Source: Viridothelium virens
Lineage: Eukaryota > Ascomycota > Dothideomycetes > Trypetheliales > Trypetheliaceae
Direction: 5' to 3'
DNA: 64,000 bases
Assembly: GCA_010094025.1 (NCBI GenBank)
Contig: ML991792.1
Span: 186,001-250,000, forward strand
This document shows positions 12,153-22,335 of this stretch, in pieces. The notes under the pieces are model-generated. The model saw only the letters and a list, made by a program, of their open reading frames with translations, ran no database searches and was not told the origin of the DNA. The position numbers were made by a program, and so were the translations under genes. Each line of letters begins with the position of its first letter. Within the stretch, counting starts at the first letter, position 1.

Positions 12153-14711
12153 CTACCGAATCAAGATGTTGGGTGCACGGGTCGTGTGAGGTAAGCTCCT
12201 TTTGCGCACACGATGATGACCAGCCCCGGTGGCGTTTGGCTGGTTTCCTCTACTTGACGAGAAATCGCCAGGCGCGGCATGACCCGTTCCGTTGCCCTTG
12301 TGGAAGCGATGGATCGTGTCCGAGGGTTTTGCATTGCTAGCCCCGGGACTCGTGCGATTGGAATGCGTCTCGTTATTATGCCCGTGCTCGTGCCCCTTTG
12401 GTTGAGCATTCTCGAAGCAAGTCGACCAGAGAGGCGTCGTCCACGTCCAGATTGGTATCTTGGTGCCTATCAGGGCGCCCAAACCCGCTTGCATGAAGAT
12501 GTTGTCTGCTAAGCTCAACGTAAACGGGATACCACCTCGTTGGTCGCAGGTATCGAATCTGGCCAGTTCACGACGCAGAATGTCCTTGGGATGGTTTCTC
12601 GTGAATTGGCTGCTTTCTGGACCGATGCCAAGGTCTCGTTTGCGCTTCGAGTCCGGTATATCAATCAAGGCTTTGGCTTCCACAGCAATGGACTCCACAA
12701 GCGAGGCTTCCAGAGAAGAAAAGCTGAAAAGTTTGTTGCCTGGAAGGTGTTCCAACGCGGTGATATTATAGCCAAAGGCATATTTGACATCGAAGCCCAA
12801 GGCAGCTTTGATCTCTGCTTTCCCGTTATGGGCATGGAACCACTTGTCGACTTTGGGTTTCCAGTTAGTTAGCACATTGTTGGAATTATCTAGCACGTCC
12901 CACTCGGCCTTAGCATCTGATATCGTGAGATTTGTTCCCAAATCAAAATCCCCACTGACTTTGACACCAAGTGTTATGTTGAGATCAAGTTCGAACCAAT
13001 TACCTATGGCGAACCCTTCCAGAACGAACCCGGGTGGGACCACCTCGATGTTACCAAGATCAAAGGTGAATGAGTGCTGGATATCGGACGCATCTGCCAC
13101 TATTCCCACAGGTAGGTTGAAGGCGACCTCAGACGCATCAAGCGCTACTTTGGCTTCTTCGACCTTTGGCGCCAAAAAGTCGATCGCCAATGAACCCGAG
13201 AGGGATGCGTCTCCAACAAGCCCTATTCCCATATCCCAGATATCGAGATTGTGGATCGTGCCCAATTTCGTGACAGCTGGACCGAAGGGTGAGGAGGAAG
13301 TCGGAGAAGCCGTCGGATGACTGACATGCCAATGAGTACCCCAAGTCTTGTTGAAATTTCGAACGTCCGATACCACCGACGCGACGGCAGAAGTGACCTT
13401 CGATTCCACGGATTTGGCACCTGATGTGACGTCTGACACCACTGAGTCTGCTTTCGAGGTAGCTTCTGACGCAACAGAGCTGATGGCGGAGGAAGCCTGG
13501 GTCGCCACGGATACGACTGCCGAAGTAACCTCTGACTCCGCTGACCCAGCAACACTCGTCGCGTCCGACACGACAGAACCGGCCTTTGATGTCAATCCCT
13601 GGATAGCACTCTTGAACCCGCCGAAAAGTCCGCGCTTTTCGTATATTTGAGGGGCAGCAGTTGGTGCCGGGGTAATCATGGGGTCAACCGGCACCGTCTT
13701 CGCTTGTGCCAAGTCCCGCTTCTGCTTTTGTGGCTTGTAATGCCCAACTTGGGAGCGCATGTACTTTTTCGGCACCTTGTTTATGGGAATCGCTTCGCCG
13801 ACGACGGTGATCTGCAGTGGGCCTGTAACGTAGTGGCCCTTCGACTCGACGAAGAGACGACCATTACCCGAGTTGCAGAATCCAAACATCATGAGCGTAA
13901 CATCCTGAGGCCACTGTTCGGCTACCTTCATGTGAGGCTGGTCCTTGATTTGGACTTTCCAGTGGTCTTTTTCACACTCAATATTCTGGACTCCATCTGA
14001 GAACTCCAATGCGACCACATCGTTTTGAAAGGTGTAATCTGATCGTGCAAAATGATGAGCATGATCTGAAGAGCTCATTCCTCCCTCGGCATAGTCCAAT
14101 GAGTGTTGGTTTGAAGGTACCCAATTCTGCGGATTGTTTTTTGGTTTGCTGAAATGTACTGCTGGTGGCAAATTCATCGGCGGCCGAGACGGACGTGGTG
14201 GCGGTGGAGGATATGCTACTGTCGGTCCAGCAGGCTCGCCCCACATGCCAGTTTGTCCCTCCGTTGGATGCACGGTGGAAATCTCTGTCAATGTAGTTTT
14301 TGTGGGTTGCGATTGCGGAGTTGACTGAAAACCCCCCACAGGCGTCTGCTGCGCCTGAGCTGTCCCGTTCTCTGTCCCATTATTTTGATGCTGGTTTTGA
14401 TGGCTCTTGTTGGCATTATAGATTTTGTGTGCACCCTTTTTTAGTGGGGGAAAATGGTGAGATTTGTGAGAGTTTGGTGTGCTGTTTTTCGAATTTATAT
14501 AGGTATTAAGGGAAGGATCTTCCGTATCCCTCCTGATAGGCGGCTGGTGGTGATCATTATTATTATAGGGTACGCCTGAGCTGCTGTGCCGGATGCCTGA
14601 AGGAGCGACCGCAGTGGTGGCCTGTATATCTGTAGTGGATGGAGCAGCCAGGCTTCCACTGATTGATGTGACTGCCGTCAAGGCAAAACAAAGAAAACGA
14701 AAAGAAGACAT
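12153..14711 (-). CDS. Large secreted cell-surface protein with 11-residue repeats (DUF7029/DUF7223-like)
   Basis: A single exon of 852 codons. It starts with a signal peptide (MSSFRFLCFALTAVTSISGSLAA). Then comes a low-complexity His/Asn/Pro/Thr region with many N-glycosylation sequons, and a globular domain at about residues 225-320 (DYTFQNDVVALEFSDGVQ... IECEKDHW... GHYVTGPLQITVVG). A repeat block at about 374-446 has hendecads of the type SVVSDATSVAG. The second beta-rich domain, about 470-690, contains DIWDMGIGLVGDASLSGSL and an alternating hydrophobic pattern. KR/KRKR sites at the domain borders (KQKRDLA, YEKRGLF, SKRKRDLG) look like Kex2 cleavage points. I associate the two globular parts with the uncharacterised fungal families DUF7029 and DUF7223 from memory, so family names are tentative. 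No GPI signal is seen. Confidence 0.72.
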   Translation of the reverse strand: MSSFRFLCFALTAVTSISGSLAAPSTTDIQATTAVAPSGIRHSSSGVPYNNNDHHQPPIRRDTEDPSLNTYINSKNSTPNSHKSHHFPPLKKGAHKIYNANKSHQNQHQNNGTENGTAQAQQTPVGGFQSTPQSQPTKTTLTEISTVHPTEGQTGMWGEPAGPTVAYPPPPPRPSRPPMNLPPAVHFSKPKNNPQNWVPSNQHSLDYAEGGMSSSDHAHHFARSDYTFQNDVVALEFSDGVQNIECEKDHWKVQIKDQPHMKVAEQWPQDVTLMMFGFCNSGNGRLFVESKGHYVTGPLQITVVGEAIPINKVPKKYMRSQVGHYKPQKQKRDLAQAKTVPVDPMITPAPTAAPQIYEKRGLFGGFKSAIQGLTSKAGSVVSDATSVAGSAESEVTSAVVSVATQASSAISSVASEATSKADSVVSDVTSGAKSVESKVTSAVASVVSDVRNFNKTWGTHWHVSHPTASPTSSSPFGPAVTKLGTIHNLDIWDMGIGLVGDASLSGSLAIDFLAPKVEEAKVALDASEVAFNLPVGIVADASDIQHSFTFDLGNIEVVPPGFVLEGFAIGNWFELDLNITLGVKVSGDFDLGTNLTISDAKAEWDVLDNSNNVLTNWKPKVDKWFHAHNGKAEIKAALGFDVKYAFGYNITALEHLPGNKLFSFSSLEASLVESIAVEAKALIDIPDSKRKRDLGIGPESSQFTRNHPKDILRRELARFDTCDQRGGIPFTLSLADNIFMQAGLGALIGTKIPIWTWTTPLWSTCFENAQPKGHEHGHNNETHSNRTSPGASNAKPSDTIHRFHKGNGTGHAAPGDFSSSRGNQPNATGAGHHRVRKRSLPHTTRAPNILIR
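13370..13590 (-). repeat. 33-nt tandem repeat coding for hendecads
   Basis: Within the secreted protein, about 6.5 diverged 33-nt units encode 11-residue blocks on the pattern S-V/A-x-S-D/E-A/V-T-S-x-A-x (for example SVVSDATSVAG, SAESEVTSAVV, SVASEATSKAD). The period is strict with no indel between units. Hendecads predict a long amphipathic helix, as in LEA-type or apolipoprotein-like proteins. Confidence 0.8.
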
Positions 14712-16385
14712 GAGTGAAGAACACTTACGAAATTACTCAGACATGTTGAATATAGTAAAAGTGGAAACCCACGCATTATTATCACAACGACTATTTGGCA
14801 AACACAGAGGGGTGTGGGATGGAAGGCCTGAGACCATTACCGACCAACCTACTAACTTACCATACAACGTGTTCAGCAACAGGGACCATAACCATCGCAA
14901 TTGCGAGTGGCCCTGGATTGTGCGCCGGTCGTTCATGAACCAACTCGTTACAGTTGTACGACGGGGCGGTGCGGCGTTGGTAGCAGTGGCTGGCGGCCAG
15001 CTCTCCGGACCACATAACGGCGAGGCTGTGCCTACAAGTAGTGGTGCTTCCCTCCAGCTGAAACATCCTATACGAAGATAATTTCGAGGTTGAGACTATA
15101 ATCAATGAAGGAGACGAAAAGCACTTCGTGGATGGTCGCGCGAGCTGCTTGCTCGTATTTCCCAGCAGATAACAAGGGCTAAGCGCCTATGTTAAGCTGA
15201 AAGACCATCTTCACCCGCATAATACCCAAATGAATTGATTCAGAATGGAAACTCAAGCGGGTAGGGCGTCTCGAGGACGATACCCAAAATGGCCAATGGA
15301 ACTAATCGTCAGAGGCAGCGAGATCCGCAGACGACGTCCTACTTGGTGTTGGTTCTTGGGGAGGAAAGTAAAGTAGTACAAAGAGGAATCGACTTTGTTG
15401 TAGTTAATGACAAGTCGTGTTGCTTGGGAAGAGTGCGGAAGAGGGCTAGTCGATGGTCTTCGGCTTGGCTTGTTGTGATTACGTGCAAGGTTGGGTCACA
15501 TTTGGGAATGCCCGGATTTTGCACCAGAGGACTTCCTGCCTTGGACATAATGAGAACAGAATTGCCGTGTTCCACGGATGGTACTCCGTACTCGTTTTGA
15601 CATTTTCTTCCGCCGATCAATATTATTCAAAATTATGTCTATTTCTTGCATCTCATTTCATAGATTTTTGTGGGTGCCTAGGAAGTGTCCGAACGAGAAA
15701 GTACTGGCCACCTCCAGACATGATGCTCAAATACGTGTCAAGAGAACCAATTTGCCCGCTGCTTCATATGCGTTTCCTGAGGCTTGCTTGTGTCCATATT
15801 CCATGGCTATTTGTCTCCTGCATACCAAGGTTCCATTTTGCAAAAGGAATAATCTAGTAGCCTTTAGCCCCGAACTATCGCCTTTAAACTCAACTCAGCT
15901 AAAAGGTACGGGTGATCTGTACGTCAAGATGCATTTCGATATTGATGTTGGTGAAAACTTGTCCTTAGAAGTACACATCAACTTTCCTCTTTCCTAGCAC
16001 CTATGGCATTAGGAAGGCCCGCAGCCCGTGAGGAACAAAGGAATCCGAAATCCAATAAAATGTGACATCATGCTGAGCACCTGTGTTTTAAAGATCGGAT
16101 GAAAGACCCCAATTAGGAAGTTGACCGATACTACCATTTATTAGAGTTCATCTTGGCAGACGCTGTCTTCGCATATTTTCGCATTGATGCGCAGACACAC
16201 CAGAAAAGAACAAGCTTCTTGTCCCCATTCTTCGCTTTCTGAGACAATCGTGACGAGGACAAGGAGACAGCATCTGCGCAGCTCGTAAGATGCCAAGGAA
16301 ATGGCAACAAACAAGCTGGCACAAGCCTACAGTATTACGAATGCCCAGAATTCCTAGTAATCGATTCGCCAAGAGCCTCACGCAA
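14712..16385. other. Intergenic region, 1.7 kb
   Basis: This is the promoter of the large secreted protein plus the 3' flank of the first SDR gene. It contains a TACTCCGTA motif at 15582. The ORFs (for example 15289-15600) show no protein-like composition or domain. Confidence 0.42.
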
Positions 16386-17549
16386 CTACAACTTGTGCAG
16401 CAGTCCGCCATCAACAATAACTTCCTCTCCCGTCACAAAACTAGCCCGAGCGCTTGCCAAGAATACGCAGACTTGCGCTACCTCCTCAGGCCTTCCCCAT
16501 CGACTGATTGGCACGCGCTCGATCAACTTGTCGTAATTAGCACCTTCCCGTAACGAGTTTTCTACCACTACACACTATCAGAAGACGTCAGAGAGCGTGC
16601 GGTAAAACATTAGGACCTACTTGGTGTTTCGATTATGCCGGGACAGACAGAATTGATGCGTATGCCTTCGTTGCCATAGGCCACCGCGTCTGTCCGGGAG
16701 ATGCCCAGGACGCCAGCCTTCGCGGCTGCGTACTGCGAGTAGTTGGACATGGATTAGTCTATATCCATGCATGCGAAATAAGTATGCTTCTCCTTACAGA
16801 TCCATTGGTAGGATGAGCTACTCGGCCAAGTACAGACGAAATATTGACGATGCTCCCTCTTTGCGGCGGTGCTCCGGTCCTGGAAACGACTGGGTTAGCA
16901 AACATCTTTCTGAAAAGCGCTTTAAACAATGGAGGCATCAAGACTTCAGACTCTACAAGATCGTCCAACGTAGTTTGAGGATTGTTTCCCATATTCTCTT
17001 ACTTCCTCTTAACTTCGAGTCATCGAAAACAATATCTTTCCTTTCCTTCATTTAACCTACATCATTGTCAATTCAGCCTGTTGCTTTAACATCTGCGTGA
17101 TCTCCGCCTTCTGACAAAGCCAGACGCCTCGCAGATTGATTCTCTGTACTCGGTCCCAAGCCTCAATAGGCAATTCATGGCTGACGGTTCTCGGGGAACT
17201 TGTCACGCCTGCGGAATTGACGCAATAATGGATAGAGCCGAAGGCTTTGACCGCTTCGTCCACCATGTGCTGGACATCTATCTCCTTCGAGGTGTCTGTT
17301 GGTACGCAGACAATCTGCATTGTGGAATTGGCGGATTTTAGCTCCGAAGAGAGCGACTCCAGACCCGACGCGTTGACGTCGGCGAGTACGAGGCGTTTGC
17401 AGCCATCACGAGCTAAAGCGAGGGTTGTTGCTCTTCCGATGCCGCTGGCTGCTCCTGTAATCAGACCCACTCTGAGAAAGGTCAAGAAGTTGGTCAATTG
17501 GCTGTGAGTACTTTTTCAAGGATGCGTACCCTTCCATGCTATACGCCAT
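16386..17549 (-). CDS. Short-chain dehydrogenase/reductase (classical SDR)
   Basis: Exons 17530-17549, 17061-17471, 16798-16879, 16621-16732 and 16386-16567 join in frame to 268 residues. Cofactor motif TGAASGIG, an Asp after beta-2 (VLADVNAS, favouring NAD(H)), [15 protein letters not shown], the Ser region IVNISSVLG, catalytic YAAAK at the start of exon 4, and VCPGIIETP are all present. The end has [15 protein letters not shown] and GEEVIVDGG, typical of oxidoreductases acting on small alcohols or ketones. The first exon is only 20 nt (MAYSMEG). The exon 2 to exon 3 junction (181-nt intron) is the least certain. It is divergent from the cyclase-family gene with 474 bases between the start codons, so the two may be co-regulated. 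The substrate is unknown. Confidence 0.87.
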
Positions 17550-18023
17550 TTTGGGTGTCTAGAAAGGTACAGGACATAAGCAATGAACGAATTAAGTAAG
17601 GTGGAAAAAATCTTCCTCGTCTCACTAAGCTCGAAGGTCTTATCTGGTGAGGCTCGAATTTCTTGAGAAATCCTCGCTACCCTAAGAACGCTAGATTCCA
17701 CGCGGCACGAGGAGACGTGCGGATCTCCGCATCCGTAAAGAGGCACGCAGAGACGAATAGACGCCGTCTTACAAGAACTAATGCTGTATGGTGATCACGG
17801 ATGATGACGATGATGGTGGCGATGACGGGAGCCCCTCCAACATCGCGATGGCGGGGTAGGTACTCCGTAGCACGGCACGGTTCCAAAGCGAACGAGGCAA
17901 TCAACGGAGCCTCGCTTCGGAGGAGGGGAATGGCTGAGTAAAGGCGGAAAACCTAGAAAACTTCGTATCTAGAACAATAGACATATGATATACATCTTCA
18001 AGAGCTGAGCAAGCGTATCACTG
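17550..18023. promoter_or_regulatory. Shared divergent promoter region of SDR and cyclase genes
   Basis: 474 bases separate the two start codons that point away from each other. A TACTCCGTA nonamer sits at 17861. No ORF of note lies here. Shared control of the two enzymes is an inference from the head-to-head layout. Confidence 0.45.
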
Positions 18024-19374
18024 TTGACCGATTACATCATGACGAACGAACTTAACATCCCCGATTTTGATAGCCTACCCTCCGTAAAGGACATGCCACA
18101 AGGCTGTGCCTGGGGCATCTTCGACAAAGACGGGAAGAAGGATGTCCATGGCACGTTGAATCTACTGACGCCCAGCGTAATCAAAGCCGCGTATGCTGAA
18201 GCCCGGGATGGCGTTCATATCTCGTTGAAGTATGCTGCACAATAGCCCCGATAACTGCATGAGGCACTCTGCTAATTGCTGACGAATAAGCTGGCCTATT
18301 GGTGCAATTAAGACTCCAGGGTTCGGAAGGAAAGGTCTGGTACATAAAGTGTTTGCTTTCAAAGACGCTCCTCCTCCATTGAATGCACATGGTTTTGATG
18401 ACGAGGCAAGTCGAGACGTTCTGGTGAAGTAGAATCGGCTAACCTCATTTGCAGGTCGAGTTTAACACCCAGTGCAGCAGCCAATGGGATAGTCTCTGTA
18501 CGAATCAGTTCGAATTTGGGCGTATGCAGTACTGACGAGTATCCTTGCAGGCCACTTCAACCATCAGCCAACCGCGCTTGCATACAATGGAGTGAAGCCA
18601 GCAGTTGAGAAGCTAATCCAGGAATACGGCACGGAAGATGTAGCACGTGAATACCCAACGTTGAACCGTAGGCACTGTTCTCTTTTCGAAAGGATGTGAA
18701 GCATTAGAGCGAGACTCGTGCTAACCTTCAATTCTCAGACTGGCATGATCGAGGTGGTCTCGTTGGGCGAGGTACTCTCCTGGACTACAAGGCGTATGCT
18801 GACAAGCATGGCATTGAGTATTCACCCTTCGAAGCCAAACGGATCACCGTAGCAGAACTTGAAGCGGTAGCCAAAGAGCAAGGTGTCACATTCAAGACAG
18901 GGGACATCCTTATCATCCGTAGCGGCTTCACGGAGGCGTTGACAGGTGTAACTCCCGAACAGCAGGGGGAAGGGCTGGGCACTCACAAGACCTGTGGTGT
19001 CGACGGGTCTATCGAGACGGCGAAATGGGTATGGAATCACCACTTCTCGGCTGTGGCAGGCGATGCCATTGCATTCGAAACGATTCCGCCACTCAAGGAC
19101 GGGAAAGAAGCCGGAATCACGGAGTTGGGTAAGTTTCCAAGTGGCACTCCGGTCAACTGGTCTGCGAAAAACGTCAACTGCTGACATTGCGATTTTAGTA
19201 TTGCACCAGTACTTTTTGAGCTTGTTTGGCTTGCCTATTGGAGAGCTTTGGGACCTGAAAGCGTTGTCGGAGCATTGTGCAAAGTCCAATCGGTATACGT
19301 TCCTTCTTACATCCATTCCCCTCAATGTGCCCGGAGGTATTGGCTCGCCACCAAATGCAATCGCGATCTTCTGA
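18024..19374 (+). CDS. Cyclase-family hydrolase (kynurenine formamidase-like fold)
   Basis: Six exons (18024-18229, 18291-18405, 18455-18497, 18551-18667, 18739-19128, 19199-19374) give 348 residues. Features of the fungal putative-cyclase family (Pfam PF04199 as I recall it): PQGCAWGIFDKDGKKDVHGTLN, a metal-site region QWDSLCHFNHQ, HDRGGLVGRGTLLDY, TGDILIIRSGF, GDAIAFE, and LHQYFLSLFGLPIGELWDL near the end. Family members hydrolyse amide or lactone bonds with a divalent metal; this member's substrate is unknown. Intron 2 uses a GC donor (GAG|GCAAGT), needed to keep DDEVEFN in frame. A start five codons later (MTNELN) is possible. It is divergent from the SDR and tail to tail with AspRS. Confidence 0.88.
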
Positions 19375-19574
19375 GTTAATTAATTTAACTTTGTGGCTCG
19401 GGGTGAATGATTCTATGAGCCAAAGTGGGGTTAATTTTTTGGCAGGTCTTTGACGCCGAAAATTGTGAGAAACTTTTATGAAATGTTCAATATCGTGTCT
19501 TTGGAACAGAAAATATTTTATACACCTGAGAAGATTAAAGTGGTCAGCTTTGGTTCTGGTGGTGCACTGATTCC

Positions 19575-21779
19575 TCAGTCGTCCCGAAGCTGAAGGTGGT
19601 AAGTCCGAAGCTGTTCTTCCGTCATGTGATTGGGACTCTTGACAAGCAAATCCTCTCCCTTTCCAGACTTGGGAAACGCAATGACATCTCGAACGCTTTC
19701 CTTTCCTAGCATGACAGCGACCAAGCGGTCAAATCCAAGCGCGATGCCTGCATGTGGTGGGCAGCCTGCTCCTAGCCCGTCCAATAGATGGGCGAAGTCG
19801 TCGATTCGCTCAGGGCTCATTTTGAGAGTTTCCCGCAAGATGGATTCTTGAAACTCGGCAGAATGTATACGTCTGCTGCCTCCACCAAGCTCAACACCAT
19901 TGACAACCAGATCGTAATGATCAGCCTTTGCCTTCAACGGCTCGTGTTCAACGAGAAAAGCGTCTTGAAGTGAAGCCGGTGCGGTGAATGGATGATGCGT
20001 GGATGAAATACCAGCTTCGCCGCCTTGGCCAGGCTCTGTTTCGTTGCTGGGTGTGAACATAGGAAACTCATTCACCCACAGGAAGTTAAAGCCCTCCGGA
20101 GCAGATAAGAGACCTTGGGCTACGGCAAACCTGTGGATTGCAAGCCGCAGATTTCCGATCGCGGTGGAACCACCCTCCAGTGATGCATTCTTTCGAGCTT
20201 GAATGATCACCAGATCACCACTGTCCAATCCCAAAAATTCCTCTACCTTTTCAGCGGCCTCAAATCCAAATGGCTGAAGCCCCGATAGTGGCTTGCTTGG
20301 GTCGAATATGAAGATTCCAGGTTGACCTTCGGCGTTTGACAAGAAAGGCGCAGCTTTCTGCGAGTCCATGAAGTCTGACATGAATTTCCTAGTCTCTGCC
20401 GGACGATCCGATACAGAGAGCTTCATTACCTCGACGATAGGATCTTGCAAAGGACTGATCTTGCTTATAAGATCTACAGGGATCATGTAATCAATTCGCG
20501 TGATCTGAGTATGTCAGTGGTCTCCCTTGGCATTGTTGACGACAAGCGTACCTCCATGCCAATGCGAGTATCGGGCTTATCGGAGCCATATCTGGTCATT
20601 GCGTCATGGTATGAAAGCCTGGCAAAAGGCTGTTGGCCTAAATCCTCTCCCAGCATATCAAGCCACAATCTTCTAACAAGGTTTTCCACACAAAGCATGA
20701 CATCCTGACTTCTCGCAAAAGCCATTTCCATGTCGAGCTAACAAGGGTCAATGACCTGGAACCATCAATAATTGGTATGATTTATCATACCTGAGTGAAT
20801 TCAGGCTGTCTATCAGCTCGAAGGTCTTCATCACGGAAGCATTTGGCGATCTGGAAATATTTTGGAATGCCACTCGCCATCAATAACTGCTTGTATTGCT
20901 GCGGACTTTGCGGCAAGGCATAACCTTGCCCTTTGCTCCTTGTCGGAACCAAGAACTCTCTCGCACCTTCCGGCGTGGACTTAAACAATAGAGGCGTTTC
21001 GATCTCCAAGAACCCATTTTCCTCAATCAGATGCTTTCTACAAATCTGCGCACACCGGCTCCTGAAAGAAAGAGCATCCCGAATCTCCCTTTCGGTACGC
21101 ATTTGCAGATGACGTTGCGCAGGCCCGAATTTGGTGTTTTCGATAGGAACTGACTCAATGGGAAAGCGATTCATGCATTGGATCTCCTCAAGCTGGATTT
21201 CGACGCCGAGAATTTTCTCAACGCCGCCAGCATTTGGGTTAGTGGTTGGTTTGCGCTCCTTAAGAACGCCAGACACCGATACAGCGCTGTGCGCACTCAC
21301 AGAGCGCATCTTTTCAAACGCGCCATGATCGTGGGCTTTATCACGCACACAGACTACCTGTATGCTGGTGTCTAATCCCGCATTTAATAGGGAGACGAAT
21401 GAAAGATTTTTAGAAATGTCAAATCGAGTGTCCAGGTAGCCATGGACGGTCACCTTCTTCCCAAGGAGCTCAGGTGAATGCTGGTCCCGCTTGAGTTCGT
21501 CATGGTTTGTATTCGAGGATGAGTAGTCGACTGACCCAGTCAATGGCTGTGAGACTACGATGCAGGAGTTTCATTTTCGAGATACGCACAGCTTTCTTTG
21601 AAAGGTTTGGCGACCTGACTAGTCAAACCTGATGGATGAAAACGTCGGATGGGCGGTAAAGCTCTCCTGGTTGTTGCAGAGATAGAATTTGAGGAAGGAC
21701 GAGGTAGCCACAATTGGGCGCTGCAATTTCGTTGTAGGAAAAGCCTAGGCGGCAGAGCTCTTTGTAGGTTAAACTGCAT
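19575..21779 (-). CDS. msd1: Mitochondrial aspartyl-tRNA synthetase
   Basis: Exons 21615-21779, 20791-21546, 20552-20737 and 19575-20504 give 678 residues. The N-terminus is Arg/Ser-rich without acids (MQFNLQRALPPRLFLQRN), as expected of a mitochondrial import signal. An OB-fold anticodon-binding domain follows (KKVTVHGYLDTRFD). The class II core has motif 1 (FLEIETPLLFKSTPEGAREF), QSPQQYKQLLMASG, motif 2 (FRDEDLRADRQPEFTQ) and motif 3 (GIALGFDRLVAVMLG). The bacterial-type GAD insertion region is present between motifs 2 and 3. The length fits MSD1/DARS2-type enzymes, which charge mitochondrial tRNA-Asp. The first splice is uncertain: the only frame-keeping donor found is a weak CAG|GTCGCC. 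Confidence 0.93.
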
Positions 21780-22335
21780 AGGCAGTTTCCCAGTGTCAAG
21801 CGTGGTCTGGATGAGGAGAATGGGATATCTTCGTTCTTATTTGATTGCGAATTCTCACTACTCTACCCTACTCTACGCTAGCCCGTGAGGAGTAAGGTGT
21901 GATCTGCAGAACCCTGCCCTGCGGCCCCCCCTTCTCTGCCACGTCTGCCTCCCTTCCTCCCGCCACAACCAGATTTACTTGATGCACTCAGAGAGGCCCG
22001 CAATCCAGTGTTTTGCAGCCAGCTGATAGGGAAGTCGCTCTACTAGCGATTTGCATTGAGGACGACATTCTCAATCAACGTGCACGAAAGAGCACAAGTC
22101 CCTGCAAGAACGTTTACGATACATTTGCCCGGAGTTTTTAGCAATGGGTATTACATTCGGCTCAACCGCTGTACATAGTTTGCATCGAAGATACCCGTGT
22201 GAACTTCCTCCTGTAGAGCGCATAGATATCTACAGAAAGCTACTTCATTCACGTAATTGCTACGCAAATCCCGAAACTTTAGCTTCCTTCCCAATAAGTC
22301 TGAATTAAGATAACTTAGATTTAAAGCTGACTTGG
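21780..22335. other. Intergenic region
   Basis: 556 bases between the AspRS start and the 3' end of the large unnamed protein. A pyrimidine-rich run near 21915-21965 is the only visible feature. Confidence 0.4.

Noticed and set aside
16386-19374. Secondary-metabolite gene cluster
   Set aside because: An SDR and a hydrolase alone are not enough; there is no polyketide synthase, NRPS, terpene cyclase, P450 or pathway regulator in the window.
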